A stretch of DNA of 44,908 bases from Mycobacteriales bacterium (GTDB lineage: Bacteria; Actinomycetota; Actinomycetes; JAFAQI01): the NCBI GenBank assembly GCA_035550055.1, contig DASZRO010000059.1:1-44908 (forward strand), given 5' to 3'. Of the stretch, positions 24,579 through 31,952 are shown one piece after another. Position numbers and translations under genes: made by a program. The stretch's first letter is position 1, and every line of letters begins with the position of its first letter. The notes under the pieces were generated by a model. It had not been told where the DNA came from and did no database searches. It saw nothing but the letters and a program-made list of their open reading frames with translations.

Positions 24579-25040
24579 CTAGGTGCCGGAGAATCCGATC
24601 TCGACCGCGATGTTGTCGTAGGAGTCCGCGCTGGCGACCAGGCAGTGCAGAGGCGGCTTGGCCGGGTCTTTGCCTTTGAGGTAGGTGTACATCCCGTCGG
24701 CGCCGAGCCGCTGCTGGCCCTGAGCACGGAAGCCGAGCTCTTCGAGGACGGCGTGGTTGCGTGCCGGCGCGGAGTAGGTACCCGGGTCGTCGGCATCGGG
24801 TGCCATGTAACGACCGGGGATCGCCCGGTCGAGCGGGCATGCCGCCGCAATCTCGCGCAGTGCCGCGGCAGCGGTCAGGTCGCCACGTTCGTTGCCGAGG
24901 TAGTAGAACTCGTGCGCGCCGTCGGGCAGGTCGTAGCTCGGGTCACAGATCACGAGCAGCCGGCCGTGCCCGGCTCGGGTGAGAAGCCCGCCGGCATCAC
25001 GCGAGAAGTTCTTCGACAGGGGCCCGAGCAGCGGTGGCAC
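24579..25040 (-). CDS. Protein of unknown function
   Basis: A 153-residue protein I do not recognise. It has no membrane segment or signal peptide. Features include LLTRAGHGRLLVICDPSYDL near the N-terminus, EFYYLGNERGDLTAAAALRE, an acidic-proline stretch (MAPDADDPGTYSAP) and MYTYLKGKDPAKPPLHCLVAS near the end. Start GTG 25040 is supported by a TACGAT -10 box exactly 6 nt upstream, the same leaderless arrangement as other genes here. It lies 13 nt before the tandem cyclase start, so both are probably cotranscribed; a role with the cyclase is only inferred. Codon usage and amino-acid composition look like a genuine gene. Confidence 0.7.
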   Translation of the reverse strand: MPPLLGPLSKNFSRDAGGLLTRAGHGRLLVICDPSYDLPDGAHEFYYLGNERGDLTAAAALREIAAACPLDRAIPGRYMAPDADDPGTYSAPARNHAVLEELGFRAQGQQRLGADGMYTYLKGKDPAKPPLHCLVASADSYDNIAVEIGFSGT

Positions 25041-25052
25041 CTGCGAATCGTA
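25041..25052 (-). promoter_or_regulatory. Leaderless-type -10 box upstream of the unknown gene and cyclase
   Basis: The minus-strand TACGAT (25052-25047) is followed by 6 nt and the GTG at 25040. It is identical in sequence and spacing to the -10 box of the lacI-type gene. Confidence 0.5.
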
Positions 25053-25076
25053 TGCGCGCGACTGCCTCGGCGGCCG

Positions 25077-26033
25077 TCACTGCCAGGTCTGTGTCAGGAA
25101 GCCGACGATCTTGGCGCGTAGCTCGTCCGCGGCCGGGGTGACCGCGCGCAGGCACAGGTACCCGTGGACCATGCCCATGCGGTCGTCCGCGACGACCCGG
25201 ACGGCTGCGGCACGCAGCCGCTCGGCGTACGCCAGACCTTCGTCGCGGAGCGGGTCGAGCTCGCACGTGGCGATGTACGTCGGCGGCAGTCCGGAGAGGT
25301 CCGCTGAGCGCAGCGGCGACAGCTCGGGGTGCGAGCGGTCGACACCGGGCGGCGCGTACTGGTCGAAGTACCAGCGCATGTCGGCGGCGGTCAGCCCGAA
25401 GCCTTCGCCGCAGCGGCGGTAGGACCCGGTGTCGAGGTCGGAGTCGGTGACCGGATAGGCGAGCGCCTGCGAGGCGATGCGGCGGCCGTCAGCAAGCAGG
25501 CGTTGCGAGGTGACGGCGGCGAGGTTGCCACCGGCGCTGTCGCCGGCGACCGAGACGCGGGACGGCTCGATCTCGAGTTGGGCGGCATTGCTGAGCACCC
25601 AGGAGGCGGCCGCCGCGCAGTCGTCGACGGCTGCGGGAAACGGGTGCTCCGGGGCACGTCGGTAGTCGACGGAGACGACGACGGCCTGCGCGTCGTACGA
25701 GAGCTGCCGGCACAACCCGTCGTGGGTGTCGACGTCGCCGATCACCCAGCCGCCTCCGTGGAAGTACACGATCGCGGGCAGGACGCCGTCCCGTGGTCGG
25801 TAGAGCCGGACCGGCACGTCGCCTTCCGGCGTCGGCACGGCGAGGTTCGCCACCGTTGGGAGCATCGTGACCGGCCCCCACCAGGTCGCGAAGGCTTGCG
25901 CCATCACCCGCCGCGCGGTCGTTGCGTCGAGTGCGCACAGCGGGGTGGCGTCGGCCCCGGCGTCGAGCCAGGCTCGGATCTCGCGGTCCACGTCTGATCG
26001 TTGCACCGGGGTCCCGGATTCGACCACCCGCAC
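25077..26033 (-). CDS. Alpha/beta hydrolase fold-3 esterase (hormone-sensitive lipase family)
   Basis: A 318-residue serine esterase of the HSL family. The oxyanion-hole motif HGGGW (IVYFHGGGWVIGD), nucleophile GDSAGGN (VSVAGDSAGGNLA), catalytic Asp in CELDPLRDEG and His in MGMVHGYL are all present and spaced as usual. VVVSVDYRRAPEHPFPAAVDD is a strong family signature. It hydrolyses short acyl esters in the cytoplasm; no signal peptide is seen. The start is uncertain: GTG 26033 gives the longest protein, but GTG codons 6-20 codons further in are equally possible because no clear ribosome-binding site is visible. It follows the isomerase gene by 81 nt on the same strand. Confidence 0.88.
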   Translation of the reverse strand: MRVVESGTPVQRSDVDREIRAWLDAGADATPLCALDATTARRVMAQAFATWWGPVTMLPTVANLAVPTPEGDVPVRLYRPRDGVLPAIVYFHGGGWVIGDVDTHDGLCRQLSYDAQAVVVSVDYRRAPEHPFPAAVDDCAAAASWVLSNAAQLEIEPSRVSVAGDSAGGNLAAVTSQRLLADGRRIASQALAYPVTDSDLDTGSYRRCGEGFGLTAADMRWYFDQYAPPGVDRSHPELSPLRSADLSGLPPTYIATCELDPLRDEGLAYAERLRAAAVRVVADDRMGMVHGYLCLRAVTPAADELRAKIVGFLTQTWQ

Positions 26034-26114
26034 GCCTCGCGCCGCCGTCGCGGGGATGGAGGGCGCCCTCGAGAAGCTGGCGGCGCTCGCTACCGCGTGA
26101 CGCCTGCCTCCCGG

Positions 26115-26933
26115 TCAGATCGCACTGGCGGCGATCACCCGACGGGCCGCGTCGCCCGCGAGTCTCGCGACGGTGTCGACAGGCTGCCGGCGCAGGTCGG
26201 TGTTGAAGACCTCGACCGACAGGGGCGCCTCGGCGGTGGCTTCGCGGAGCAGCGACAACAGCTCCAGCAGCGGGATGACGCCCTCGCCCGGCAACAGTCG
26301 TGCGCTGATGGACTCGGTCATCGAGTCGGTCGCCGGCTGGGCCACCGCGTCACTGATCTGGATGGCCCGTACGACGGAGAGGTCCTCGGCGGTCAGGCTG
26401 GCGAGTCGGCTGCCGCCGCGGTGGAAATGCCAGGTGTCGAAGGTGACTCCCGCGTTGGCCGCGCCGCAGGCTCGTACGACGCGTGCCGCTGCGGGAAGGT
26501 CCCCGACCGTCGACCATGGGACGAACTCGAGCAGCACCCCCACCCCTGCCTCGGCACCGCGCCGGCACAGCGCCGCAAACGCGTCGGTGATCTCGGCCTG
26601 CGACCACGGACCGGGAAACGCCACCGCTGCATTGATCCAGCGCGCACCGAGCGCCTCCGCAGTCGTGAGGACGTCCGCGGTGTCGTAGGAGAGCAACCCG
26701 CCGTCGGGGGTGGGCGGCATGCCGGGGAGCCAGGTGAGCGCGGGATCGACGGCGTCGACGACGACGCCGCAGTCGGCAAGGCGCAACCGCAGCTCGGCCG
26801 GCGACCGATGTGCGGACAGGTACTGCTCCGGGGAGACAGAGATGCTCGTGAAGCCGGCGTCGGCGGCGGCGTCGATGTGCGTCAGCAGCGGCGCGCGAGG
26901 CACCGTCCCCCAGCACAGCCCCAGCCCCATCAT
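26115..26933 (-). CDS. Sugar phosphate isomerase/epimerase-like TIM barrel
   Basis: A protein of about 272 residues of the xylose-isomerase-like TIM-barrel superfamily (AP_endonuc_2). Barrel strands and likely metal ligands are visible: FTSISVSPEQYL, ARWINAAVAF, VGVLLEFVPWS (Glu ligand), AGVTFDTWHFHRGG (Asp and His ligands), AIQISDAVAQP and PLSVEVFNTDLRRQ (Glu ligand). Members isomerise or dehydrate sugars, inositols or shikimate intermediates. I chose ATG 26933; an in-frame TTG at 26942 and ATG at 26930 are alternatives. It diverges from an SDR gene across a region with two palindromes, so it may share control with the CoA catabolic regulon. Confidence 0.8.
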   Translation of the reverse strand: MMGLGLCWGTVPRAPLLTHIDAAADAGFTSISVSPEQYLSAHRSPAELRLRLADCGVVVDAVDPALTWLPGMPPTPDGGLLSYDTADVLTTAEALGARWINAAVAFPGPWSQAEITDAFAALCRRGAEAGVGVLLEFVPWSTVGDLPAAARVVRACGAANAGVTFDTWHFHRGGSRLASLTAEDLSVVRAIQISDAVAQPATDSMTESISARLLPGEGVIPLLELLSLLREATAEAPLSVEVFNTDLRRQPVDTVARLAGDAARRVIAASAI

Positions 26934-26975
26934 GCCCAGCAATGTGACATCCCTCGGCCGGTCTGTGCTACCCGT

Positions 26976-26993
26976 CGACCGTTCGGTCGAACG
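26976..26993. promoter_or_regulatory. Overlapping palindromes between isomerase and SDR genes
   Basis: CGACCG-TT-CGGTCG (26976-26989) and CGTTCG-GT-CGAACG (26980-26993) are two overlapping palindromes with perfect 6-bp arms. Their spacing from the isomerase start (43 nt) suits an operator, TetR-like in style. This is a different sequence from the main regulon operator. Confidence 0.45.
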
Positions 26994-27025
26994 CTGTCGT
27001 CGGGGCGCGGCCGAACGGCCCGGCC

Positions 27026-27051
27026 ATATCTGACGACCCGTCAGATATTCT
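27026..27051 (+). promoter_or_regulatory. Operator (10-bp perfect arms) and leaderless -10 box of the SDR operon
   Basis: ATATCTGACG-ACC-CGTCAGATAT (27026-27048) is the longest copy of the regulon palindrome, with perfect 10-bp arms. The -10 box TATTCT (27046-27051) overlaps its right end and lies 7 nt before the ATG at 27059. The operator centre is 22 nt from the start codon. Confidence 0.85.
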
Positions 27052-27058
27052 CGCGCGC

Positions 27059-27970
27059 ATGCCAGGGATGCTCGAAGACAAAGTCATCGCGATCACCGGC
27101 GCGGGCCGCGGAATCGGCCGCGCGATCGCGCTGGCGTGCGCCGCCGAGGGTGCGAAAGTCGTCGTCAACGACTACGGCGTGGCGATGGACGGCGCCGAGC
27201 CGTCGAGTGAGGTCGCGGCAGCGGTCGTGGCCGAGATCGAGGCGTCAGGCGGCGAGGCCATCGCGCTGGCCGACGACATCTCCACGATGGCGGCCGGCGA
27301 GCGACTCGTGACGGCGGCGGTCGACAAGTGGGGGCACATCGACGGCGTGGTCACAGTGGCCGGCATCCTGCGCGAGCGGATGCTGTTCAACATGTCCGAA
27401 GACGAGTGGGACGGTGTCATCGACACCCACCTGAAGGGCACGTTCACCGTCTTTCGCGCCGCCGCCGCGGTGATGCGCAAGCAGGAGACCGGCGGCTCGA
27501 TGGTCGCGTTCACCTCCGGTGTCGGGATGTGGGGGAGCGTCGCGCAGGCCAACTACGCGGCCGCGAAGGGTGGGATCGTGGCGCTGATGCGAAGCGCGGC
27601 GCTCGGGCTCTCCCGGTACAACATCAACGCCAACGCGGTCGCGCCCGTCGCCAGCACCCGGATGCAGGCCAACGTGCCGGGCGGCACGGCGGAGACCGGC
27701 GAGCCCGAGGACGTCGCGCCGATGGTGGTGTACCTGCTCTCCGACGCGGCCCGCGAGATCACCGGTCAGACCTACACCGTCGTCGGTGGGCGAATCGCGT
27801 TGTGGAGCCAGCCCCGTGAGATCAAGGAGATCACGAAGGACGGCCGCTGGACACCGCAGGAGCTCGCCGAGCGCATCCCGGCCGAGGTCGGGTTCGACCG
27901 GCTGCCGATGCTCGACTACATGGACATGATGAAGAAGCGTGCGGCAGAGGCGGGCGCGTCCGAAGGATGA
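27059..27970 (+). CDS. SDR of the 3-hydroxyacyl-CoA dehydrogenase type
   Basis: A 303-residue SDR, similar in layout to the protein at 7626: cofactor motif TGAGRGIGRAIAL, the acidic VVVNDYGVAMDGAEPSSE insertion, FTSGVGMWGS with the catalytic serine, ANYAAAKGGIVAL with the Tyr/Lys pair, and a C-terminal extension (REIKEITKDGRWTPQELAER). The usual NNAG is VTVAG. Probable reaction: NAD-linked oxidation of a hydroxyacyl-CoA. ATG 27059 is 7 nt from a -10 box overlapped by the strongest operator copy, so the gene should be leaderless and tightly controlled. It overlaps the next SDR by 4 nt (ATGA). Confidence 0.9.
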   Translation: MPGMLEDKVIAITGAGRGIGRAIALACAAEGAKVVVNDYGVAMDGAEPSSEVAAAVVAEIEASGGEAIALADDISTMAAGERLVTAAVDKWGHIDGVVTVAGILRERMLFNMSEDEWDGVIDTHLKGTFTVFRAAAAVMRKQETGGSMVAFTSGVGMWGSVAQANYAAAKGGIVALMRSAALGLSRYNINANAVAPVASTRMQANVPGGTAETGEPEDVAPMVVYLLSDAAREITGQTYTVVGGRIALWSQPREIKEITKDGRWTPQELAERIPAEVGFDRLPMLDYMDMMKKRAAEAGASEG

Positions 27971-28740
27971 GCCCTTCCGCGCCGCGTTATCTCGAGGGCC
28001 ACAACCTGCTCGCGGGCAAGCGCGTCCTCGTCACTGCCGCCGCCGGGACCGGCATCGGCTTCGCGACCGCGAAGCGATGTGCCGAAGAAGGCGCACTCGT
28101 CGCGATCAGCGACCGGCACGAGCGACGCCTCGCCGAGTCCGCCGAGCGGCTCGCCGATGTGATGGGTGCCGAGCCGGTCGCCGTCCCGTGCGACGTGACC
28201 GTCGAAGAAGACGTGCAGCGGATGTTCGACGCCGTCGGCGACCTCGACGTCCTCGTGAACAACGCCGGCCTCGGCGGCACCGTGGAGCTCGCCGAGATGA
28301 CCGACGAGCAGTGGACGAAGGTGCTCGACGTCACGCTCAACGGGACGATGAGATGCACCCGCGAGGCGTTGAAGCGGATGCGCAGCCGTGGCGCGGGCGG
28401 CGCCATCGTCAACAACGCGAGCGTGATCGGTTGGCGCGCCCAAGCCGGCCAGGCGCACTATGCGGCCGCGAAGGCGGGGGTCATGGCGCTCACCAGAACG
28501 GCCGCGGTCGAGGCCGCAGCCTTCGGAGTGCGGGTCAACGCGGTGGCCCCGTCGCTGGCGATGCACGAGAACCTTGCGAAGGTCACGACGGACGAGCTGC
28601 TGGCCGAGCTCACCTCCCGCGAAGCGTTCGGTCGCGCGGCCGAACCATGGGAGATCGCGAACATCATCGTCTTCCTGGCCAGCGACTACGCGTCCTACCT
28701 CACCGGCGAGGTGATCTCGGCCAGTAGCCAGCACCCCTGA
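27967..28740 (+). CDS. SDR, possibly IpdF-like
   Basis: A 257-residue SDR. The cofactor motif is unusual: VTAAAGTGIGFATAKRC, with AGTGIG in place of GxxxGxG. It continues with ISDRHERRLAESAERL, NNAGLGGTVELAEMTDEQW, NNASVIGWRAQAG (Ser) and HYAAAKAGVMAL (Tyr/Lys). The 'AAAGTGIG...SDRHERR' pattern recalls SDRs of actinobacterial steroid CD-ring catabolism such as IpdF; this identification is from memory and tentative. It is translationally coupled to the upstream SDR. Two SDRs in tandem under one operator suggest two successive hydroxyl oxidations, or different stereochemistry. It converges with the secreted-protein gene across a small hairpin. Confidence 0.88.
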   Translation: MSPSAPRYLEGHNLLAGKRVLVTAAAGTGIGFATAKRCAEEGALVAISDRHERRLAESAERLADVMGAEPVAVPCDVTVEEDVQRMFDAVGDLDVLVNNAGLGGTVELAEMTDEQWTKVLDVTLNGTMRCTREALKRMRSRGAGGAIVNNASVIGWRAQAGQAHYAAAKAGVMALTRTAAVEAAAFGVRVNAVAPSLAMHENLAKVTTDELLAELTSREAFGRAAEPWEIANIIVFLASDYASYLTGEVISASSQHP

Positions 28741-28747
28741 GGTCGAC

Positions 28748-28762
28748 CCGCCCTAGAGGCGG
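28748..28762. terminator. Small hairpin between convergent genes
   Basis: CCGCC-CTAGA-GGCGG forms a 5-bp stem between the SDR stop and the C-terminal codons of the convergent gene. No U-tract follows, so it is a weak terminator candidate. Confidence 0.3.
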
Positions 28763-29304
28763 CCGTCGGCGCCCGGCGGCTGAGGCGGGATCACCGGTGC
28801 CGGAGCGGGTGTCGCTGCCGGCGGGGAGAAGGCCTCGGGCGGCGGTGCCGGGGGACGCGCCGGCGGCGGTGTGCTCGCCGAATGGTCCTCGGGGTAGTAC
28901 GCCGTGACGGTGGCTTGCCGGGCGGGCACTCCGGTGACCGTCGGCGGCGTACCGCGCAGCCGCCGGTCGCGCTGGCGCGGCAGCACCCATTGCCAGTAGA
29001 CGATCGCGAGGATGCCCACCACGCAGACGATGACGACTGCCAGGCCGATGTCCTGGTTGGTGTTGCTGCCCTTGCCGTCGTCGAGGTTGCCGCCGCCGGT
29101 CGGGTAGGTCACGGTCCAGGTGCCGTCGGGGTTCTCGGTGCACAGCGGGAGCGCGCCGTCCTGCTGCACGAAGCACTGCGGCGGCGGGCTGATCTGGGGC
29201 GCGGGTGTGGTGGCCGCAGCGGCGACGCCCGCGGCGCCGAAGCTCGCGAGCAGTGTGATGCCGCCGGCCACGAGGAAGCGTCCGGTCAGCCGTGCACGTC
29301 CCAT
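28753..29304 (-). CDS. Secreted/single-pass membrane protein with proline-rich tail
   Basis: A 183-residue protein of unknown function. The signal peptide is GRARLTGRFLVAGGITLLAS to about AAGVAAA. A short external part holds a likely disulfide pair (PPPQCFVQQDGALPLCTENP) and a TWTVTYPTGGG strand. A single membrane helix (IGLAVVIVCVVGILAIVYW) is followed by basic PRQRDRR and a cytoplasmic tail rich in Pro/Ala. ATG 29304 is preferred because the signal peptide begins there. Longer starts at 29358 or 29418 would translate the operator repeats (LTGRQTRQ). The upstream operator copy 29316-29332 lies 12 nt before this start, so the gene may belong to the catabolic regulon, perhaps as an envelope component; this is inference. 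Confidence 0.7.
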   Translation of the reverse strand: MGRARLTGRFLVAGGITLLASFGAAGVAAAATTPAPQISPPPQCFVQQDGALPLCTENPDGTWTVTYPTGGGNLDDGKGSNTNQDIGLAVVIVCVVGILAIVYWQWVLPRQRDRRLRGTPPTVTGVPARQATVTAYYPEDHSASTPPPARPPAPPPEAFSPPAATPAPAPVIPPQPPGADGRL

Positions 29305-29306
29305 CA

Positions 29307-29392
29307 GCTGCCGGGTCTGACGACCCGTCAGCCGTCCACGTCCCCGCCCACCGCCCATTGGCTGCCGGGTCTGACGACCCGTCAGATAATCT
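29307..29392. promoter_or_regulatory. Duplicated operator in a 25-bp direct repeat, with leaderless -10 box of the aldehyde dehydrogenase gene
   Basis: A 25-bp segment (GCTGCCGGG, then TCTGACG-ACC-CGTCAG) is repeated exactly at 29307-29331 and 29361-29385, 54 bp apart. Operator 1 is 29316-29332 (16/17 palindromic) and operator 2 is 29370-29386 (perfect). After operator 2 the -10 box TAATCT (29387-29392) follows directly, with 7 nt to the GTG at 29400. Operator 2 therefore serves the aldehyde dehydrogenase and operator 1 probably the divergent secreted-protein gene. The operator 2 centre lies 22 nt from the start. Confidence 0.85.
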
Positions 29393-29399
29393 GCGCGGC

Positions 29400-30863
29400 G
29401 TGACTGAAGAGCGTTCATACCGCCTCTACATCGGCGGCGAATGGGTCGAGCCTGAGCGCGGCTTTTACGACGTGATCAACCCTGCGACGGAGCAGGTCGT
29501 GGGCCGAGCGCCCGAAGCCAGCCGCCAGCAGGTGTACGACGCCGCCGCGGCGGCCAAGGCGGCGCTGCCCGCATGGTCGGCAACGTCTCCGGCGGAGCGC
29601 GCCGAGATCCTGAATCGGGTGGTCGAGGTGATCGGCAAGCACGCCGACGAGTACGCCGCGATCGCGCAGGCCGAGACCGGGGCGACCTCGGCGACAGTGA
29701 AGTCGTTGCAGGTCAACGTGGCGATGCAACGCTTCCGCCGCTATGCGCAGGGCGCGCTCGAGTCGAACCAGATCCCGCTGCCGCCGACGGTCAGCGAGAG
29801 CACCCCGTTGTCGAAGGGCGGGCTCACCGGCGCGCTCGTCATCCGCCAGCCGGTGGGCGTCGTCACCTGCATCACGTCGTACAACAACCCGTGGGCGAAT
29901 CCGTCCGGCAAGATCGCGCCGGCTCTCGCCATGGGCAACACCCTCGTCGTGAAGCCCGCGCCGCAGGATCCGCTGTCCGTCGTACTCATGACCGAGGCGC
30001 TGGAGGAGGCCGGGCTGCCCGCCGGCGTCGTCAACCTGGTCAACGGCCAGTCGATCGAGGTCGGTGAGGCCAGCGTCGACTCACCTGACGTCGACATGGT
30101 CTCCTTCACCGGCAGCACCAACGTCGGGCGTGCGATCGGCGCCGCGGCGGGCGGGCAGATGAAGCGCGTTCTGATGGAGCTGGGCGGCAAGGGCGCGGCG
30201 ATCGTGTTCGCCGACGCCAACCTGCAGGCCGCGATCGGAGCGATCGGCACGACTTTCTCCTTCTACTCGGGACAGATCTGCACCGCCCCGACCCGGGTGT
30301 ACGCCGAGCGCTCCGTCTACGACCAGGTCGTCGAGGGCCTGAAGGCCTACGCGACCGCAATCAAGGTCGGCGACCCGACGGCCGCCGACACCGTCGTCGG
30401 CCCTGTCATCTCAGCGGCGCATCGCGATCGGATCGAGGCCTACATCGAGAAGGGCAAGGCCGAAGGCGCGACATTGCTGGCCGGCGGCGAGCGGCCGGAC
30501 CTCGACACCGGCTTCTACGTGGCGCCGACGCTGTTCGCCGACTGCCGCAACGACATGACGATCGTGCGCGAGGAGATCTTCGGACCGGTCGTTGCTGTCC
30601 TACCCTTCGAGACCGAAGAAGAGGCGATCGCCCTCGCGAACGACTCGGACTTCGGGCTCATCAACTACGTGTGGACCGCCGACCTCGCACGCGGCTATCG
30701 GGTCGCCCGTCAGCTGCAGGCCGGCACGGTCGACCTCAACACGGTCACGCAGCAGATGGAGGCGCCTTTCGGCGGCTTCAAGCAGAGCGGTGTGGGGCGC
30801 GACCGCGGCTCGTTCGGGCTGCACGCGTACAGCGAGATGCAAGCGATCGTCTGGCCCGGCTGA
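29400..30863 (+). CDS. NAD(P)-dependent aldehyde dehydrogenase
   Basis: A 487-residue ALDH-superfamily enzyme that oxidises an aldehyde to the acid. Catalytic Cys294 is in YSGQICTAPTRV, the general base Glu260 in LMELGGKG, and Asn162 in SYNNPW; the cofactor loop is SFTGSTNVG. FGPVVAVLPFETEEEAIALAN and PFGGFKQSGVGRDRG are the usual C-terminal signatures. The start is GTG 29400, 7 nt after a TAATCT -10 box that abuts the operator; the open frame back to 29292 just reads through the operator repeats. It is the first gene of an operon with the alcohol dehydrogenase (17 nt gap) and an isochorismatase-like gene, feeding acid to the acyl-CoA synthetases of the regulon. Confidence 0.93.
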   Translation: MTEERSYRLYIGGEWVEPERGFYDVINPATEQVVGRAPEASRQQVYDAAAAAKAALPAWSATSPAERAEILNRVVEVIGKHADEYAAIAQAETGATSATVKSLQVNVAMQRFRRYAQGALESNQIPLPPTVSESTPLSKGGLTGALVIRQPVGVVTCITSYNNPWANPSGKIAPALAMGNTLVVKPAPQDPLSVVLMTEALEEAGLPAGVVNLVNGQSIEVGEASVDSPDVDMVSFTGSTNVGRAIGAAAGGQMKRVLMELGGKGAAIVFADANLQAAIGAIGTTFSFYSGQICTAPTRVYAERSVYDQVVEGLKAYATAIKVGDPTAADTVVGPVISAAHRDRIEAYIEKGKAEGATLLAGGERPDLDTGFYVAPTLFADCRNDMTIVREEIFGPVVAVLPFETEEEAIALANDSDFGLINYVWTADLARGYRVARQLQAGTVDLNTVTQQMEAPFGGFKQSGVGRDRGSFGLHAYSEMQAIVWPG

Positions 30864-30880
30864 CAGCGAGGAGCGAACTC

Positions 30881-31936
30881 ATGCGCGGCGTCGTATACGA
30901 CGGCAAAGACTACCAGGTCGTCGACGATCTGTCGGTGAAGGATCCCGGTCCCGGTGAGGTCGTGGTGCGGATCTCCGCGGCGGGTCTGTGTCACAGCGAC
31001 CTCTCGGTCATCAGCGGCACGATTCCGTTCCCCACTCCCGTCGTGCTCGGCCATGAGGGTGCTGGGGTCGTGGAGGCGGTCGGCTCCGAGGTGAAGACGG
31101 TCAAGGAAGGCGACCACGTCGTCCTGTCGACCCTCGGCAACTGCGGCGCCTGCCAGTACTGCGACGCCGGCAAGCCCACGATGTGCCGTTCCACGTTCGG
31201 CGAGCGGCCGCAACCGTTCACGTGGCGCGGTGAGCCGGCGTACGCGTTTGCCAACGCGTCGGTGTTCTCCGAGCGCACCGTCGTCAAGGCCAACCAGTGC
31301 GTGCCGATCCCCACGGACGTCCCGCTCGAGGCGGCATCCCTCGTCGGCTGCGGCGTGCTCACCGGGGTTGGCGCGGTGCTGCAACGGGCGCGTGTCCCGG
31401 AGGGGGCAAGTGCGCTCGTGATCGGCGTCGGCGGCATCGGCCTCAACGTGATCCAGGGCCTCGCGCTCGCCGGTGCCTCGACGATCATCGCGGTCGACAC
31501 GAACCCGTTGAAGGCCGAGATCGCGAAGACGTTCGGCGCGACGCACTTCGTGGACAGCGTCGAGGCGGTCAAGGACGTCGCAAAGACCGGTGTCGACTTC
31601 GCCTTCGAATGCGTCGGTCACGTCAAGCTGATTCGCGCCGCCATCGAGGCCCTGGACTGGGGCGGTACGGCGGTCATGCTCGGCGTACCGGGCTTTGCCG
31701 ACGAGGCGTCGTTCAACGTCTCCTCGATGTATCTCGACAAGGGGGTCCTCGGCTGTCGCTACGGCTCGTCGCAGCCGCAGCGCGACATCCGCCGTTACGT
31801 CGAGCTCTACCAGCAGGGTCGGCTCAAGCTCGACGAGCTGGTGTCGGCGAAGTACCCGCTCGCCGACATGGCCAAGGCGGTGCACGCGATGGAGTCAGGC
31901 GAGCTGGCGGCTCGCGGCGTACTGCAGATCGCCTAG
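30881..31936 (+). CDS. Zinc-dependent alcohol dehydrogenase (MDR, class III-like)
   Basis: A 351-residue medium-chain dehydrogenase. Catalytic zinc ligands are Cys in AAGLCHSDL, His in GHEGAG and Cys in SLVGCGVLTG. The structural zinc site has four cysteines in GNCGACQYCDAGKPTMC. The cofactor motif is VIGVGGIGLNVIQG followed by IIAVDTNPLK, an Asp indicating NAD preference. It should oxidise a primary alcohol to the aldehyde used by the neighbouring aldehyde dehydrogenase. ATG 30881 has a GAGGAG ribosome-binding site 8 nt upstream; the frame continues far upstream, but inside the ALDH gene. The actinobacterial homologues I know include mycothiol/formaldehyde and long-chain alcohol dehydrogenases; the substrate is open. 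Confidence 0.92.
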   Translation: MRGVVYDGKDYQVVDDLSVKDPGPGEVVVRISAAGLCHSDLSVISGTIPFPTPVVLGHEGAGVVEAVGSEVKTVKEGDHVVLSTLGNCGACQYCDAGKPTMCRSTFGERPQPFTWRGEPAYAFANASVFSERTVVKANQCVPIPTDVPLEAASLVGCGVLTGVGAVLQRARVPEGASALVIGVGGIGLNVIQGLALAGASTIIAVDTNPLKAEIAKTFGATHFVDSVEAVKDVAKTGVDFAFECVGHVKLIRAAIEALDWGGTAVMLGVPGFADEASFNVSSMYLDKGVLGCRYGSSQPQRDIRRYVELYQQGRLKLDELVSAKYPLADMAKAVHAMESGELAARGVLQIA

Positions 31937-31952
31937 CGTTCCGGCCTCGGCG

